This document shows, piece by piece, positions 11,108-22,659 of a stretch of 64,000 nucleotides of DNA; within the stretch, counting starts at the first letter, position 1, and each line of letters starts with the position of its first letter. The notes under the pieces are model-generated. The model was not told the origin of the DNA, ran no database searches, and saw nothing but the letters and a program-made list of their open reading frames with translations. The DNA lies in NCBI GenBank assembly GCA_002049455.2, contig KV918987.1, positions 1 through 64,000 of the forward strand. Reading direction: 5' to 3'. This DNA comes from Porphyra umbilicalis. Lineage: Eukaryota > Rhodophyta > Bangiophyceae > Bangiales > Bangiaceae. The position numbers were made by a program, and so were the translations under genes.

Positions 11108-11800
11108 GACCCAGAAGAGCCGGCTTGACTAAAGGTCTATTCCATGCATTTAGGCGCATGACGAAAGGGTTTTCCCTGCTGTTTTAGACTTTTTTTAACC
11201 AAGAGAAGTAAACAGAACTGGTCTCCGTGGCATGGGTACTCAAGGAAAAAAGACTAGGCGCTCAAAGGATCTTGCAGCGCTGAGATACACCTCGATGCTT
11301 CTCTGCCCCTCCAGAATCGCGCCGTTTTCTTCGTCTCTGCCGATCCAGAACAGGCTCTGATCAATTTCTGATGCAATACACGTAATGATCCGATCTGGCA
11401 TCCCATGGAAATGCACTTTCTGTCGGCCGCCTACGAGCATCACCTGTCCCCCACCACCACCGCCTATGTTGACCAACAGCCACACATGTCGTCCAGACTT
11501 CCCCGCAGCACCGATAACACGCATTTTGTTGCCTAGCCACGTCGGGTTACCGCCTGCAGCGTGATCAGCGCGCCATTTATTCCACAAAAAGGCGTTCAAG
11601 ACAACGGTGGGATGCAAGGAAAAACGTCTGTCTCTCAAGCCTATTGTCGTAGCCGCCTGAAAGTGGGTCATAAAAAAGCTGATGAAATAGGCTCCAGGAT
11701 GCGTCCATGCGGAGCGTCAACGCTCGTCCCATTGCCGAGTTCTGTGCGCGCCAATATGAGTCGCGCTCATGCGCCTTAATGCGTGGAATCGACCGTTAGG
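11108..11800 (-). repeat. right terminal inverted repeat of the long-TIR transposon
   Basis: This is the inverted copy of 6839-7541 without the 10-bp insertion. The innermost motif is at 11108-11123, then CTTGA, then the 672-bp part (11129-11800), which is the same length as its partner. It carries the uninterrupted copy of the arm-encoded reading frame. Confidence 0.85.
11240..11671 (-). CDS. arm-encoded hypothetical protein, right copy (143 aa)
   Basis: An ATG-started frame of 143 residues lies wholly inside the right inverted repeat. It reads MTHFQAATTIGLRDRRFSL at the start, has KMRVIGAAGKSGRH and a GGGGGGQVMLVGGRQKVHFHG segment in the middle, and ends SFERLVFFP. The left arm carries the same frame with an early stop, so only this copy could make a full product. 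No family is recognised. It could be an accessory protein of the transposon, a captured host fragment, or chance. The conserved frame beyond the stop in the left copy argues mildly for former coding function. Confidence 0.35.
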   Translation of the reverse strand: MTHFQAATTIGLRDRRFSLHPTVVLNAFLWNKWRADHAAGGNPTWLGNKMRVIGAAGKSGRHVWLLVNIGGGGGGQVMLVGGRQKVHFHGMPDRIITCIASEIDQSLFWIGRDEENGAILEGQRSIEVYLSAARSFERLVFFP

Positions 11801-11835
11801 CATGATGCGCACCGGTCATATGACCAGGGATAAGA

Positions 11836-11950
11836 GGCGATAATTATCACCCGAATATTATCGAGTAAAATTCTCGATATTTATCGAAACCATCAGCCGA
11901 GATCTGATAATTATCAACAAGTGTACTGTCATCTCGCGACACGTGGACTA
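11836..11950. repeat. AT-rich GATAATTATC-type repeat, copy 1
   Basis: This is a low-GC patch with several GATAATTATC and TATCGAAA words. It resembles 24234-24335 in order and spacing of these words, including an ACACGTG/CCACGTG at the right end. A weaker version lies at 17758-17800. It may be a small non-autonomous element. Confidence 0.45.
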
Positions 11951-14862
11951 GTGATGCACCAGTCCGGGTAGCCTGACTCCTCTCGATTGCAGGCCAAGAG
12001 CTCTACAGTACTCCCGTAGGACGGCCACTCCAGCACATGACCAGAGCAGCCACACCAGCTCAATGTGAACACCATGACGGCAACTCACCATCGCTCTCGC
12101 TCCCCACCCCCTCCCTTCCATTGTCTCTCTTCTCTCCCACCCGCCTACTTGACGAAATCCTTCTCCGCATCATCCGCCTCTGCTCCCGCCCCGCCGCTCC
12201 CGCGTCCGGCTCTCCGACGGCGTTCCGTGCGGCGCCGACGAGGAGGAAGCGGTGCAGGTCGTGACGGCCGACGTGGTGCTGCCGAGCGCAAAGCGCGCGG
12301 CCGCTGCCAATGCCACGGGGGGGGAAGGGTTTACGCTCGTGACCGTGGCCGCGCCGGCTCCCGCCGCGGGGCCGCTGGCGCAGAGGGCCGTCAACCCACT
12401 GCTTTCGCCCAATGCCTGCGTCTTCGCCGCCGATGCCGTCGAATTCTTCCTCGGGTGGGGTGGCGGCAGCACTCCCGCCTTCGATGACGGCGTACGCCCG
12501 CCCGCCATCCCCTCGACGGGAGCAAATCACCGGCCAAAGGCGGGGGGCACGCTACGCCGTCGGTGATGGCGAGCGGTGGGGGGGGGGGGGCGCGGTCGGG
12601 ACGGCAGCTCCGACTCGGCCGCCACCGGGGCCGCCGTGATGACGGAAAAGACGCCGCCGTCGCTGGCGCTGTCGTCGGCCGACGTGGCAAGGCCTGCAGT
12701 GGCTGTCGGTGAAGGGAGTGGTGGCGACACCGGCGCCGCCGCTGCACCCAAGGTTGTGCGCGCCAGCGCGTCAGACGTCGCTGCGGCGGCCTTGCTGCTC
12801 GGCGCGCTCGTCAGCTGCGGCAGCGTCTACGGTTGTAGCGACGGCAGCGGTCATTAGGCCGCCCGTCGGCCGCTGCCGCCACGTCGCCCGTCCTCCGCGC
12901 CTCCCCCCCACCTTCGATGTTGTCGTCGTGGACTTTGTGGCCACCGCCGTAGGGGTTGGCGTCCCCCCCCACACGCCCCGCAACGTCGATGGCGAAACGG
13001 GATCACTACGGGCACCCTCTGTTTCCTACGACGCGCCTGTCGCTGCTCCCCGCTCGGGTGTACCCGCCGCGGATGCGGCGGCCGCGCTGTGCCCGCCGCC
13101 CCGGCCCCCGGTGGCTGCCTCGACAACGACCTCGACTTGGTAGTGAGGCTCGTCGCCGCCCCGCTAGCTGTGGCGAGGTCCCGCCCGCCGCCGCTCAGCG
13201 ACACCTACTTCTTCACAGCGGACGCGCTCGGCCACCAGCCGCCGGGCGACGGAAGGAGAGCGCACGTCGGTGGCCGTGCCTGCAGCGTCGCGTCCGACGC
13301 GGCGGCTGCGACGGCGGGCAGAGGGGGGTGGCCCTCGCTTGCAGGTCTGACGGTCGCTGTCGGCCGCTGTCTCTGACCACCTGGAGAGCCCCCCGTGACT
13401 CCACACGGCCCCCCTGCATGCTGCGGGCGCGCTGGCCGTCGGGCGCGCCGCCAAGGCGGCCGGCGGGTGGCCGCCCGCCGCCCCCACCATCCTTTCCGCG
13501 GTGCTGTCGGGGGTTACCTCCCTGCGCGGCCGCTACAGACACAGGAGAGCTGCGGCTCTTCCTACCGCGCGCGTCCAGAAAACGCCAACCGGCGAACTTT
13601 GTGGTGGTCGGATGAGCACGGCGGTTCGGACGATGAAATGTACACGGCGCCGCGCTGAGCAGGGAAATAAAGGTAAATAGGTCATTGGGGCGCAAGTCTG
13701 GCAGGCAATTGCCAATCGGGCCGCTACACCCCCACCCCTCGGAGTAATCCAATAGCACGCGCGCACAGCACCCCACAAAAAGGTGGCGGTGGCGGCCCGG
13801 GCGCCGCCGCACCGGGTGCGGCCGAGGCACCCCCCCGCCATCCCCCCACCTCGTCATGACAGGCGGCGTGGCGCCGCCGCAGTCTGGTGCACGAGCACCA
13901 CCACGTCCATGATTGGGGGCTTTCCAGCGGCGCAGCCGCCAGCGGCGGCCGCCGCCAACGCCATGACTCTGCGCACTGACACGTCGGTCTCCGAGTCTGC
14001 CGACGCCGCAGTCCTGGGGCGGCGGAGTGTCAGAACACGAACGCAGCGTCGCCGCTCGCTGTCCAACATCCCGGCGGACGACCGTCTCTCCCCCCGCGCT
14101 GCCGCCCCCCGGCACCACTCCCTCCTTCGCCCCGGCCGCGGTGGCACTCGGTCCGCTCTCCCGCAGGGCCACCTCGCCACCCTGCGACAGGCGCCACCAA
14201 CCGGCCCGCCCGCAAAGGTGTCAGTGTCATCCCACTTCCCGCCTGAGCATGCGTGCTGGCCACGGGCAGCCTCACTGCCGCCTCGCCAGCCACATCTGGC
14301 CAGCCTGCAGCGATGGAGGCTACAACCGCCTGCTCGGGGCCGGGGCTGTTGGCACGGAGGGCCGCGAGGGCAGCGGCGACGGCCAGGGCCGTCGCCGTCG
14401 GGGCGGTGCCGTCACCGCTACTGTCGGGCGGGTGGGATGCTCCCCTGCCGCGGCGGTGGCGACGCGGGCGGGGCGTCAGGTCCAAAGCAGGTGGAGTCGG
14501 CGGAGGTCGCGGGAAAAGGGAAGGGGCGAGGTGATCGGTCTGCGTGCCTCAGCAGTTCAGGTGCGCGCGCAGACCCCCATCCGCGGCGCGCCTGTGGTCT
14601 GGGGAGTCGGCGCTAGCGCACCGGCAGCGGAGATGGCCTCCGCCGTTGTGGCACCGCGGTAGGACCACTCTGGTGGCGTCGGCCCGGTGGTGTGTGGGGC
14701 GTTCCGCCCGTGGCTGGGTCTGCCTCCCTGTTTTTCTTTGTGCTCCGCCGCGTGAACGCGGCCCCGCGGGTGCGGCGGCGGCGGCAGTGGCGGTGTCGTG
14801 ATCGTAAGAAATGGGGACGGTGGGTGCGGATTAAAATTTGCAAGCCTTTATCCTCCCAATAA
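11951..14862. other. gene-poor, mostly GC-rich stretch
   Basis: Nothing is recognised with confidence. Several short frames on the plus strand around 12252-13376 read less randomly than their surroundings, for example a segment with NPLLSPNACVFAADAVEFFLGWG. They lie in different phases and none resembles a known family. They could be a decayed gene or chance in GC-rich sequence. From 13670 to 13770 the sequence is more balanced, then GC-rich to 14820. Confidence 0.4.
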
Positions 14863-17034
14863 TCACGAGGTCGACTGCTGCGTCCCCAACAGTCCGCTCG
14901 CTCCCAAATCGCCATCCATCTCCTCGTCTCCCCCCCCTTGACTGTCAAGCCCCTCGCCCAGCAACTCAGTGGCAACTCCAGCCATGTGGTTTGCAGCGCT
15001 GTGCAGGTTCATGCTCCCCTCCCCTACCTCTGCGTCTGTATCCACTCCATCCTGCTCAAAAGATGGGCTCTCGACGCCACCTGTCGTCCGCGCGCTAGAG
15101 GCCTCGTATTCTGGCGGTAAAGTGGGCAGCGCCCTAGAGTTGAAGTAAATGAACAGCAGCTTGTGGAAGGTGGCATAGGACAGCCGGGTGCGCAGCTTGG
15201 ACTTGATGTTCCCAGCGTTGGAGAAGGACCGCTCACCCGCCGCAAAGCCCGCGGGGAGCTGCATGATCTTCACGGCCAACACCTGCAGACACGGGACCGA
15301 TTTGCCCCACGTCCGCCACCAGCGCATCGGGTTGGCCATCTTCGCTCCCTCCCATGCAAGCGGCAGGGAGAGCAGGCCGCCGTCCTTCGCTTTAAACGCT
15401 GTGTACTCGGCCATGACGTTCTCGGCGTGGGTCTTGTCGTAGTCGGCGGGCAGGTCCTCCTCCTGGCTGCAGCGATGAATCTATAATGCGAGCTTGCCGT
15501 CGTGCGCCGCGGCCATGGACTTGAGAAGCTCAAAGGCATCTCTCACCTCATTGTTGGTCAGCTGGTCGGTCCTTCCGACAAATCGGGGGTCCAGCATGTA
15601 CGCAAGGTTGTGAATGGGCCGCAGGCTGTAGGTGCGGCGCTCCGTCAGCGACTTGAGCACGTGCTGCTTAAGCAGCATCCGCTCGGAGGTTTGTGGGTAG
15701 GCAAAGTTGATGAAATGGGCTTGCAGCTGGAAGAAGGCGTCCCGCACACGGCCGATGCCGATCCCGTCGCTCTGGCCGTTATCTAACGCCACTGCCAGCG
15801 GTTTAAGAAGCTGCGCTACGGCGCGGAGCTCCTCCCAGTTGGTCTCGTTCTTGACGGCCAGGACAGCCTTTGCGACCGACCTACGCTGCTCCGCAGAGCC
15901 GCCATTGATGCACTCCCTCTTGAAGACAGCGTCCACCACCGCCTTCTCCATCGCGCACTGGGTCTTGAGGAGCGACTCAGCAGCCGTGTACTGCGACTTC
16001 CACCGCGTGTCGCCGGGCCGCTGCAGCTGAATCACTTGCCCGTACTCGGCGACCTGGCAGCGCTCGAGCGTGGCCTTTGGAAATCCCTGGTTTCTACAAA
16101 ACAGGTGCATATTGTTGCAAAATTCCAGGGACCGCGACACAAACGCGTTCTTGCAAATGTCCCCAAAGAGCAGGTTGAACGCGTGGGCGGCGCAAGGCAG
16201 CATCAGCATCCAAGGGTAGCGGTCTTGCAGGAGGTCCCACAACGCGCGCATCTTGGGCTCGGTGTCGGACACAAACGCACACACGTTGCGGGCGCCGAGC
16301 GCGTCGATGCGCGCGGCATAAAACGCCGCCGTATTCTCGGCTGTGTGGCGGCTCTCTCCCCAAACCTTGGTCTCCACGTACAGTGGGTCGGGGGTAAAGA
16401 CGACCACGTTGTAGATGCTGTTCTTGGACAGGTCCGACCACCCATAGCCGCCGACGACAATGTTACCGACGGCGACGCAACGCTGCACAAAGGCGTCGAC
16501 AATCTTTTTGAGCGCCAGGAATTCGTTGTCGAGCAGCGGGCCGGCAAGGGAGAAGCGGGAGGGAGGTTTGTACGCAGGGTTGAGGGCCCGCGTGAAGGAG
16601 AGGAAGGCGGGAGACTCGGTCGTTTGCAGGGGCAGCGCGCCTTGGTAGATCCAGCGAGCACATTTGGAGTCGATGGCCGCGTTCTCCTTTTGCGTCATGC
16701 GCGACACATAGTTGCTGAGGCCTCCCTGCTCTGAGCTTGCTGTCCCGCCGACCTTTGCTCTCTTGGAGCTCGGCTCGGCGGGGCTCTTTACACAGTCAGC
16801 CGCCTCCATGGCCGATGACAGCCGTGCTTCCTTGTTACCTCGCTTGCCATCATGGAGCCTCCGAGCCATCGCGACGCGGACGTCGGCAGGGGCCTTGCAA
16901 GTGTTTTTGAGGATGTGATCCTTCATAAATGTTGGGTTCTTGAACATTTCTGCGCTGCAGAACGTGCACTTGACTCGCCGCGGGGTGGCCGTGGAGGTAA
17001 AGTACAGCCACACAGGATCCTTGGGGGCAGGCAT
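14863..17034 (-). pseudogene. hAT-family transposase, copy 1, damaged
   Basis: The frame spans 724 codons from ATG 17034 (MPAPKDPVW) to 14863. An N-terminal BED zinc finger is visible (C23, C26, H40, C46). The hAT core is at about residues 190-300, and the C-terminal dimerisation motif near 15150-15290 reads AAGERSFSNAGNIKSKLRTR. Two lesions are clear. The GDGW motif that carries the first catalytic Asp in the sister gene reads GGYGWS here (Tyr197). One in-frame TAG lies at 15481-15483, after which the same frame continues with recognisable hAT sequence (LPADY...AEYTAFK). The second Asp motif, FVSDTEPKM (D257), is intact. The gene is therefore a dead transposase. It is closely related to the copy at 18748 on the other strand, which lacks this gene's C-terminal part. 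Confidence 0.85.
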
Positions 17035-18747
17035 TGCAGCCGCCACAGGCACTTTGGCTCACCAGTGTGTTGGGGGGAAGACGCAAGAGCGGCTGCAACC
17101 ACAGCAACGGCAGACGCACGACTCAGGGGACAACGTGGCACGGACGTCGTTGAGGTGCGCGTGCGCACAATCAGGAATCCGTCGATGGGACGGTATCCGC
17201 TTCTGGCGTACGCAGGCGGGATGGAGCCCGCTCCTCAGGTGGGCCCTGCGCTGGCTGGCCGCTTGTCAAAGTCTGAGCTCAGAGGATCCTGACAAGGCCC
17301 CTGTTCTGGCAGGCCGACAACAAGGCTCGGCACTGCCTTGCTGACAGAGGCCTAACACTACATCGCTGGAGACTTGCCACTGAAACGTACTATGAGGCAG
17401 GGTCGCGGACAACAATCCACCGCCGCCGGGGTCTGAGGGACCGCTGGTCGACACGGTTGTCTCCTATCGATGGGCCTGGACAGTGGAACGGTCAACGAGG
17501 CAACAAGGGGCCTCTCTGGGTCAGAAGAAGGCCTGCGGCGGTGCATACGTCCAGTTGTGCTGTCGAGGTTGAGCCGCTGGCTCGCTCGGGGGGCAACGAC
17601 GTTACCATCCTGTGTCACTGCGGCGGACCGAAGCCGTGGCTGGGGCAGATACGTGCGTTCCACAGGCAGCGTGCCGCCTTCATGGAATGGATCAGCTCCT
17701 CGCTGACTGCGATTGAGCGGTCACGTGATCCTGATACTTGGCACACTGTCAGCCGCCCATTGATCAATATCACGATAATAATCGAAAAATATCAATAATC
17801 TACAAACCATCCATGATTTCGGCCAAAACGCTCATCCCTGCATATGACTTCCTGTCATGTATTGCTGACCTCGCAAAAAACGGCGGTCGCAGAGTGGTTG
17901 CAATCATTCAACAGCGTACGTGGACCAATGGAAAAGCTAGGAATCATGTGAGTTCCTTACACAGTCTCCTCATGCAGCTCTGCGCGCTGGAAACGCACAT
18001 CAGGATGTTAAGAAATCTGGAGAAATTTATTGATCTCATGACAAATCACAGGTCTGGCCCAGAACCCTCTCCATCAGGGTTGCAAGTTTACGGTGTACTC
18101 ATCCGCTGAAGGTTTCATTTCAGTATAATTATAGAAAGGCTGACAGTATAGTTATAGTAAGCATTTGTGGAAGACTTATGCGTTCCACGCTCCAATATAT
18201 ATAAACTTTTATTCCGACCGTTTCGCCTGGCGATCTACCTTGTCACCGGCAATGGCGCGAGCTTACGGTGGCGCTGCTGGCAATGCCAGGCAGCCGTTTC
18301 GCGGGGGGGGGGGAGCTGCAGGCAATGCCAGGCTGCCGTTTCGCTGGGGGGGGCGGCGCTGCGGGCAATGCCAGGCAGCCATTTCGCGGGGGGCGGCGGC
18401 ACTGGCTGTGTCGCCAGAGCGCGTTGTGGCTGGAGCACTGGGGGGGCCTGCGGGCACAGCTCCCGCAGGGCGCCAATGCCTGCCCCGCACGCCACACTGC
18501 CCACCGCCTGCCCGAGCCCCCCTCCCAGGTGCACAGTGCTCATGCGCGGCCGTCGCCCACCGCCTACCCCCCCCTCCACATAAGAGCGGGGGGCACAACA
18601 GGGGCCCACTCCCCCCCACGTCCAGGCCACTCATCCCGCCACACCCGGACCACTCCCACCCCCGACGCCCCCGCCCCCCCCCTCCCCCAGCGCCACGCCA
18701 ACCCCCCCCCCGCGCCCCTCCCTCCCGCCCCCGCCCCCCCGCGTGCC
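17035..18747. other. spacer between the two hAT genes
   Basis: The two hAT genes are divergent and share this 1.7-kb space. It is balanced in composition to 18240, with an AT-rich patch at 17758-17810 and an ATATATATAAA run near 18197-18207 that could act as a TATA element for the right-hand gene. From 18280 it is GC-rich with three imperfect direct repeats of a CAATGCCAGGC..CCGTTTCGC block (about 18280-18390), then C-rich. No gene or clear hAT terminal repeat was seen. Confidence 0.5.
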
Positions 18748-20784
18748 ATGGGGGCTGCCAAGGACCCCGTCTGGGCCTACTTCACTGCCACCGACGACCC
18801 GCGGCGCTTTGTGTGCAAGTTTTGCACCAAAACCCTCTCTGGCAATCCGACGATGCTCAAGAAGCACGTGGTCTCCAAGGTGTGCACCCCGCCGGCCGAC
18901 GTGTACCGCATCCTCCTTGAGCGGCTCGTCGGCAACCAGCGCAAGGACACCCTGGGCTCCAGCCGTCGCCGGGAGCAGCTGGTCGACTTGACGCGCGACC
19001 GGGTGCATGACGCGTCTGCAGGGGGGCCGTCCATGCACACGGAGAGCACTGGACAGGCGGGCGGTAGGGGTGCTGGTGTTGGTGTCGGCGGTGGCCCTCT
19101 GTCGCCGTATGTGCGGTCGCTGTCCAGCAGGGTGTGCGCCGAACTCGACGCCCGGTGTGCACGGTGGCTGTATGGCAGTGCGCTCCCCCTGCGCCCGACT
19201 GAGGCTCCTGCCTTTCAGGCCTTCTGCAAGGGGCTCAACGCGGCCTACAAGCCGCCGTCGCGCTTCTTCTTGGCCGGTCCCCTACTCGACCGGGAGTTTG
19301 CAGCGCAGTCGGTGCTGGTGGACGCGTTTGTGGCGCGCAGTGTGGCCGCTGGGGACATAATCATTTGCGGTGACGGCTGGACGGACCGGCAGCGCAACAG
19401 CATCTGCAACGTCATGCTCTTCACCCCCGAGCCGCTGTACGTGGAGACGGGCATGTGGCCCGAGCAGCGGCACACGGCCGACAACACGGCGGCGTTCTTC
19501 ATGAAGCGCATCGAGGTGCTGGGCCAGAGGAGCGTATGTGCTTTTGTGTCGGATACGGAGCCCAAGATGCGTGCCGTTTGGGGCCGCCTTCAGGAGGAGT
19601 ACCCCTGGATGCTGATGGTGCCGTGCGCGGCACGCTGTTTTGACCTCCTCTTCTCTGACCTGTGCAAGAACGGGGCGCTGGCGGACGCGGTGGCTTTTAG
19701 CAACCACATGACCCAGTACTGGAGGAACCACAACCTCCCCAAGATGGTGCTCGAGCGGTGCCAGCGCGCCGAGTATGACGGCAAGGTCATACAGCTACAG
19801 CGGCCCGCCACGACGAGGTGGAAGTCGCAGCTGGTGGTTGCCTCGTCGTTGGCGGACACCCAAGACGCGATGGAGAAGGCGGTCGTGGACGCCGCGTTCA
19901 AGTCACAGTGCCTCCGGGGGGGCACGACCGAGCAGAGGGGGGCGGCGGAGGAGGCGGCCAAGGCGGTGCGGGACGAGAGGAAGTGGGGGGCTCTGACGTT
20001 GCTGGTCAAGTTGCTTCGGCCGCTTGCCACGGCGCTCGACAGCGGCCAGGCGAACGGTCGCGGGCTCGGGTCTGTGCGCCGTAGCTTCTACGAGGTGGAG
20101 GCGCACTTTGGCAACTTTGACTACGACGTCCCCGGCCGGCGGGGCGACGGTGGCGACCGGTGGCGCTTCATGCAGCACACGCTACGGTGCCTGCGGGAGC
20201 GGGAGCGGTACATGTTGCAGCCCATCCACTCTTTGGCGTACCTGCTTGACCCCCGGTATACCGACGCGGCAGAGCAACCGGACGCGGCGGAGGCCACCGA
20301 GGCCTTTGCGGTTATCAAGGAGCTGGCGGCGGCGCACGACGTCAAGGTAGCGCTGGCGCTTCACGGTGTCGACGACGAGAGCAGCCTGCCCGCGTCGTAT
20401 AGCCGGACCACACAAGAGCACATCATGCATGAGTACGCGCAGTTCAAGTCCAAGGCGGGGGGGCGGTTTGCGCTGGACGTTGTGTGGGAGGGGGGTCGTA
20501 TCTCGAAAAAAACGACCCACGATGACACGTGGGCTACAAGAGATCATGGGTGGGGCTACAAGAGATCGTGGGGGCTCCCTGGGGAGGTGTTGGGGGGGGG
20601 GGGGGGGATTCGAGGGATTAGGGGGGTGCTGGGGGGGTGCTGGGGGGGGGTTGGGGGGGGGTTGGAGGCCGGGTTGGGGGGGGTTTGGTGGGGGGTCGGG
20701 GGAGCTGAGCGGCGTGCTAGGGGGGCTCGGGGGCGCAAATTGGCATTGTGGGCGGGTCGTCAATTTCGACGCACACTGGCCTGA
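18748..20784 (+). pseudogene. hAT-family transposase, copy 2, C-terminus lost
   Basis: The ATG at 18748 (MGAAKDPVWAYF) aligns with the start of the other hAT gene. The BED finger Cys/His (C23, C26, H40, C46) is kept, as are the intact GDGW motif with D209 and FVSDTEPKM with D269. Homology to copy 1 continues through LPASY and EYAQFKSKAGG to about 20505, then stops. The frame runs on through a G-rich low-complexity tract to a stop at 20784. The C-terminal dimerisation domain with the ERSFS motif is missing, so the protein is expected to be inactive although its visible catalytic Asp residues are normal. The two copies therefore carry complementary kinds of damage. Confidence 0.8.
20575..20745 (+). 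repeat. G-rich tract (GGGGGTTGGGGG type)
   Basis: Runs of 5-11 G are separated by T, TT or TGCT. They replace the lost 3' part of the hAT gene. Just before, GGCTACAAGAGATC occurs twice in direct repeat (20530-20570). The tract could form G-quadruplexes on the plus strand. Confidence 0.8.
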
Positions 20785-22659
20785 CACGTGCAGAGGAGCT
20801 GACGTGGCCGATACCATCGCCCCACCAGTGCTGTGTCAGTGCCGCACCGCACCCCACTCCTCGGCTACCGCGGCCGTCCCTGCCCTTCTCCCCACTGACA
20901 GCCCGTCGCCACTACAAGTGTTTCTCGTTTTGTGTGTTTTCCTGCCTGGCCGCCCACCCGGCCGCTGCCGACGTGTCATCTGCCAAGGAGGTCCTGCTGG
21001 ACAAGAAGAGACGCGCGAAGATAGAATTCCCGTATTGTTTCCAGCTGGTCAGAAAGAACAGAGTACAGTATGGGAGACCGGCCGCAGTGCTGTTTCCAAC
21101 GAAAAGCAATGGGAATCGCTATAGGCAGGAACAGAAGGCACATTCGGTATCCAAAGGATGGGGCAGTGCCAGAAAAACGCACGTGATCCATTGGACTGGC
21201 AAGTGTTGGCACTGCTTTGACGTACAATCCGGGACACTCCAGCAATGCGCTCCTAGTTTATTCTCGATGGCACGCGCACAGCGGTGGTCCGGTCCACCGG
21301 AGCAATCCACAGCAGGTGGCCAAATACATCCCCCATGGCTGGCTACCGCCGCAACGGCGGGCACGACAACGGTGACCTCATGCTACTTCCACTCACGTGT
21401 GTACCCCACCTAGGTCCTTCCCCCCTTGTGCGAACGTATGAGCTATCACTTGCTCGTATACGAGGATCGGGAGGGGGGAGCTGTGAGACCATGGCGGCAT
21501 GCGGGCAGTGACCCTCGTCTCGGATTGACGGGGCCCATGGGAAGATCCTGCGCCAGAGGTTGTAGCTAATCGGCCGAAAAGCGACCATCAATAGATAATC
21601 AGGTACTGTTCAGATGACAGCTTTCACTGGACGTATGTTACTGAAGTCTCGTGGCACGGTCACTGCCTTGGGAGCCGTGTCGGTCAGGCGTCAAGCGTTC
21701 TGAGGCCTCTCAATGGTAGTTGCATGCAAGGAGCTGCGGTTGTGTCGTGCTGTACTCAGGCTGCACATCGTCTCGACGTTGAATAGATAACTTTTGACCA
21801 CTGGACCTGATTAGAGTATTCTACAAGATTCACTCAGACCAACTTCGTTTCAAGCTCACATCGGTCGCGGGGCACGCGTGTAGGGCAGCAGGTAGGGTGT
21901 CATATGAGCATGAAGGAGCCCTTGTGGTACTATTCTGAGCACACCGACGTGACCAGGGATTGTCCTCCATCCTACTTGAGCTCTTCGGTTGATTGTGACG
22001 TGGTGTTCTTTTTGGGTCGGACGTCTGCTAAAACGCGGAGGATGCCATGGACATGCCGAGCGGGCAAGGGCAACACGTCTTGGGACAGTAGGGAGTCAAA
22101 AACAAAAGTCGTGCGGCCCTTGACTTCATCATTTCCTCTGGGTAAAGTGACATCCCTGATCACGCCTATACAGTCAGAATGGACTGATACTCACACCAAC
22201 ATGCTGTTTTGTACCGATATGTATCCAGCAACAGTGCTTTTACGCACATGCGAGCATTGCGTGAGAACCGCTGCCGCGGCGTGGCTGCGAAGCCCGCCGC
22301 GGGGCCGGCCGGCACCATCCCACCGGCGGCCCCGCCGGCGGCGGCGCCCCCCCCACCGCCCCCACCGCCGCCGCCGCCGCCGCCGCCGCCACCCCCGTGG
22401 CCGTCGACCGTCGATGAGCGGCGGCCGGAGCGGCCGCCCGCCCCCGCCCCCGCCCCCGCCGCGGAGCGGGTCACGACGGAGCCGCTCGCCAAAAAGACGG
22501 CCGGTTCGGGGGCGCTCCCCCCCCCCCCGGCACGTCCGACCGGTAGAGCAGCACCACCCCCAACCGCAGCTCTGCATACGCAGCGTACGCCTTGGCCCCC
22601 CGCCCGCCGCCCGTCGCCGCACTCGCCGCCGCCGTCGTGGCGGCGGCGATGCCGCCAAA
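20785..22659. other. gene-poor stretch
   Basis: Composition is balanced to about 22250 without a recognisable gene, then shifts abruptly to GC-rich sequence with CCG repeats at 22340-22400. No family resemblance was seen in any frame. Confidence 0.45.

Larger units (their letters stand above)
6839..11800 (-). mobile_element. DNA transposon with ~700-bp terminal inverted repeats
   Basis: The ends 6839-7541 and 11108-11800 are inverted copies of each other. They match closely along their length apart from a 10-bp insertion in the left one, between 7516 and 7525. The centre (7542-11107) holds one large transposase-like gene on the minus strand. Each arm's outer 672 bp is itself bounded by inverted motifs: CTAAAGGTC followed by a block containing GGCGCATGA at both the outer and inner border. 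Inside these lies a shared 16-bp CCGGCTCTTCTGGGTC next to the core. The element sits exactly at the right edge of duplicated unit 1. I see no convincing target-site duplication: the flanks show only similar CATATGC/CATGATGC words. Confidence 0.8.

Noticed and set aside
18268-18747. Upstream extension of hAT copy 2 frame
   Set aside because: The extension is low-complexity with repeats. The ATG at 18748 aligns with the start of the other hAT gene.
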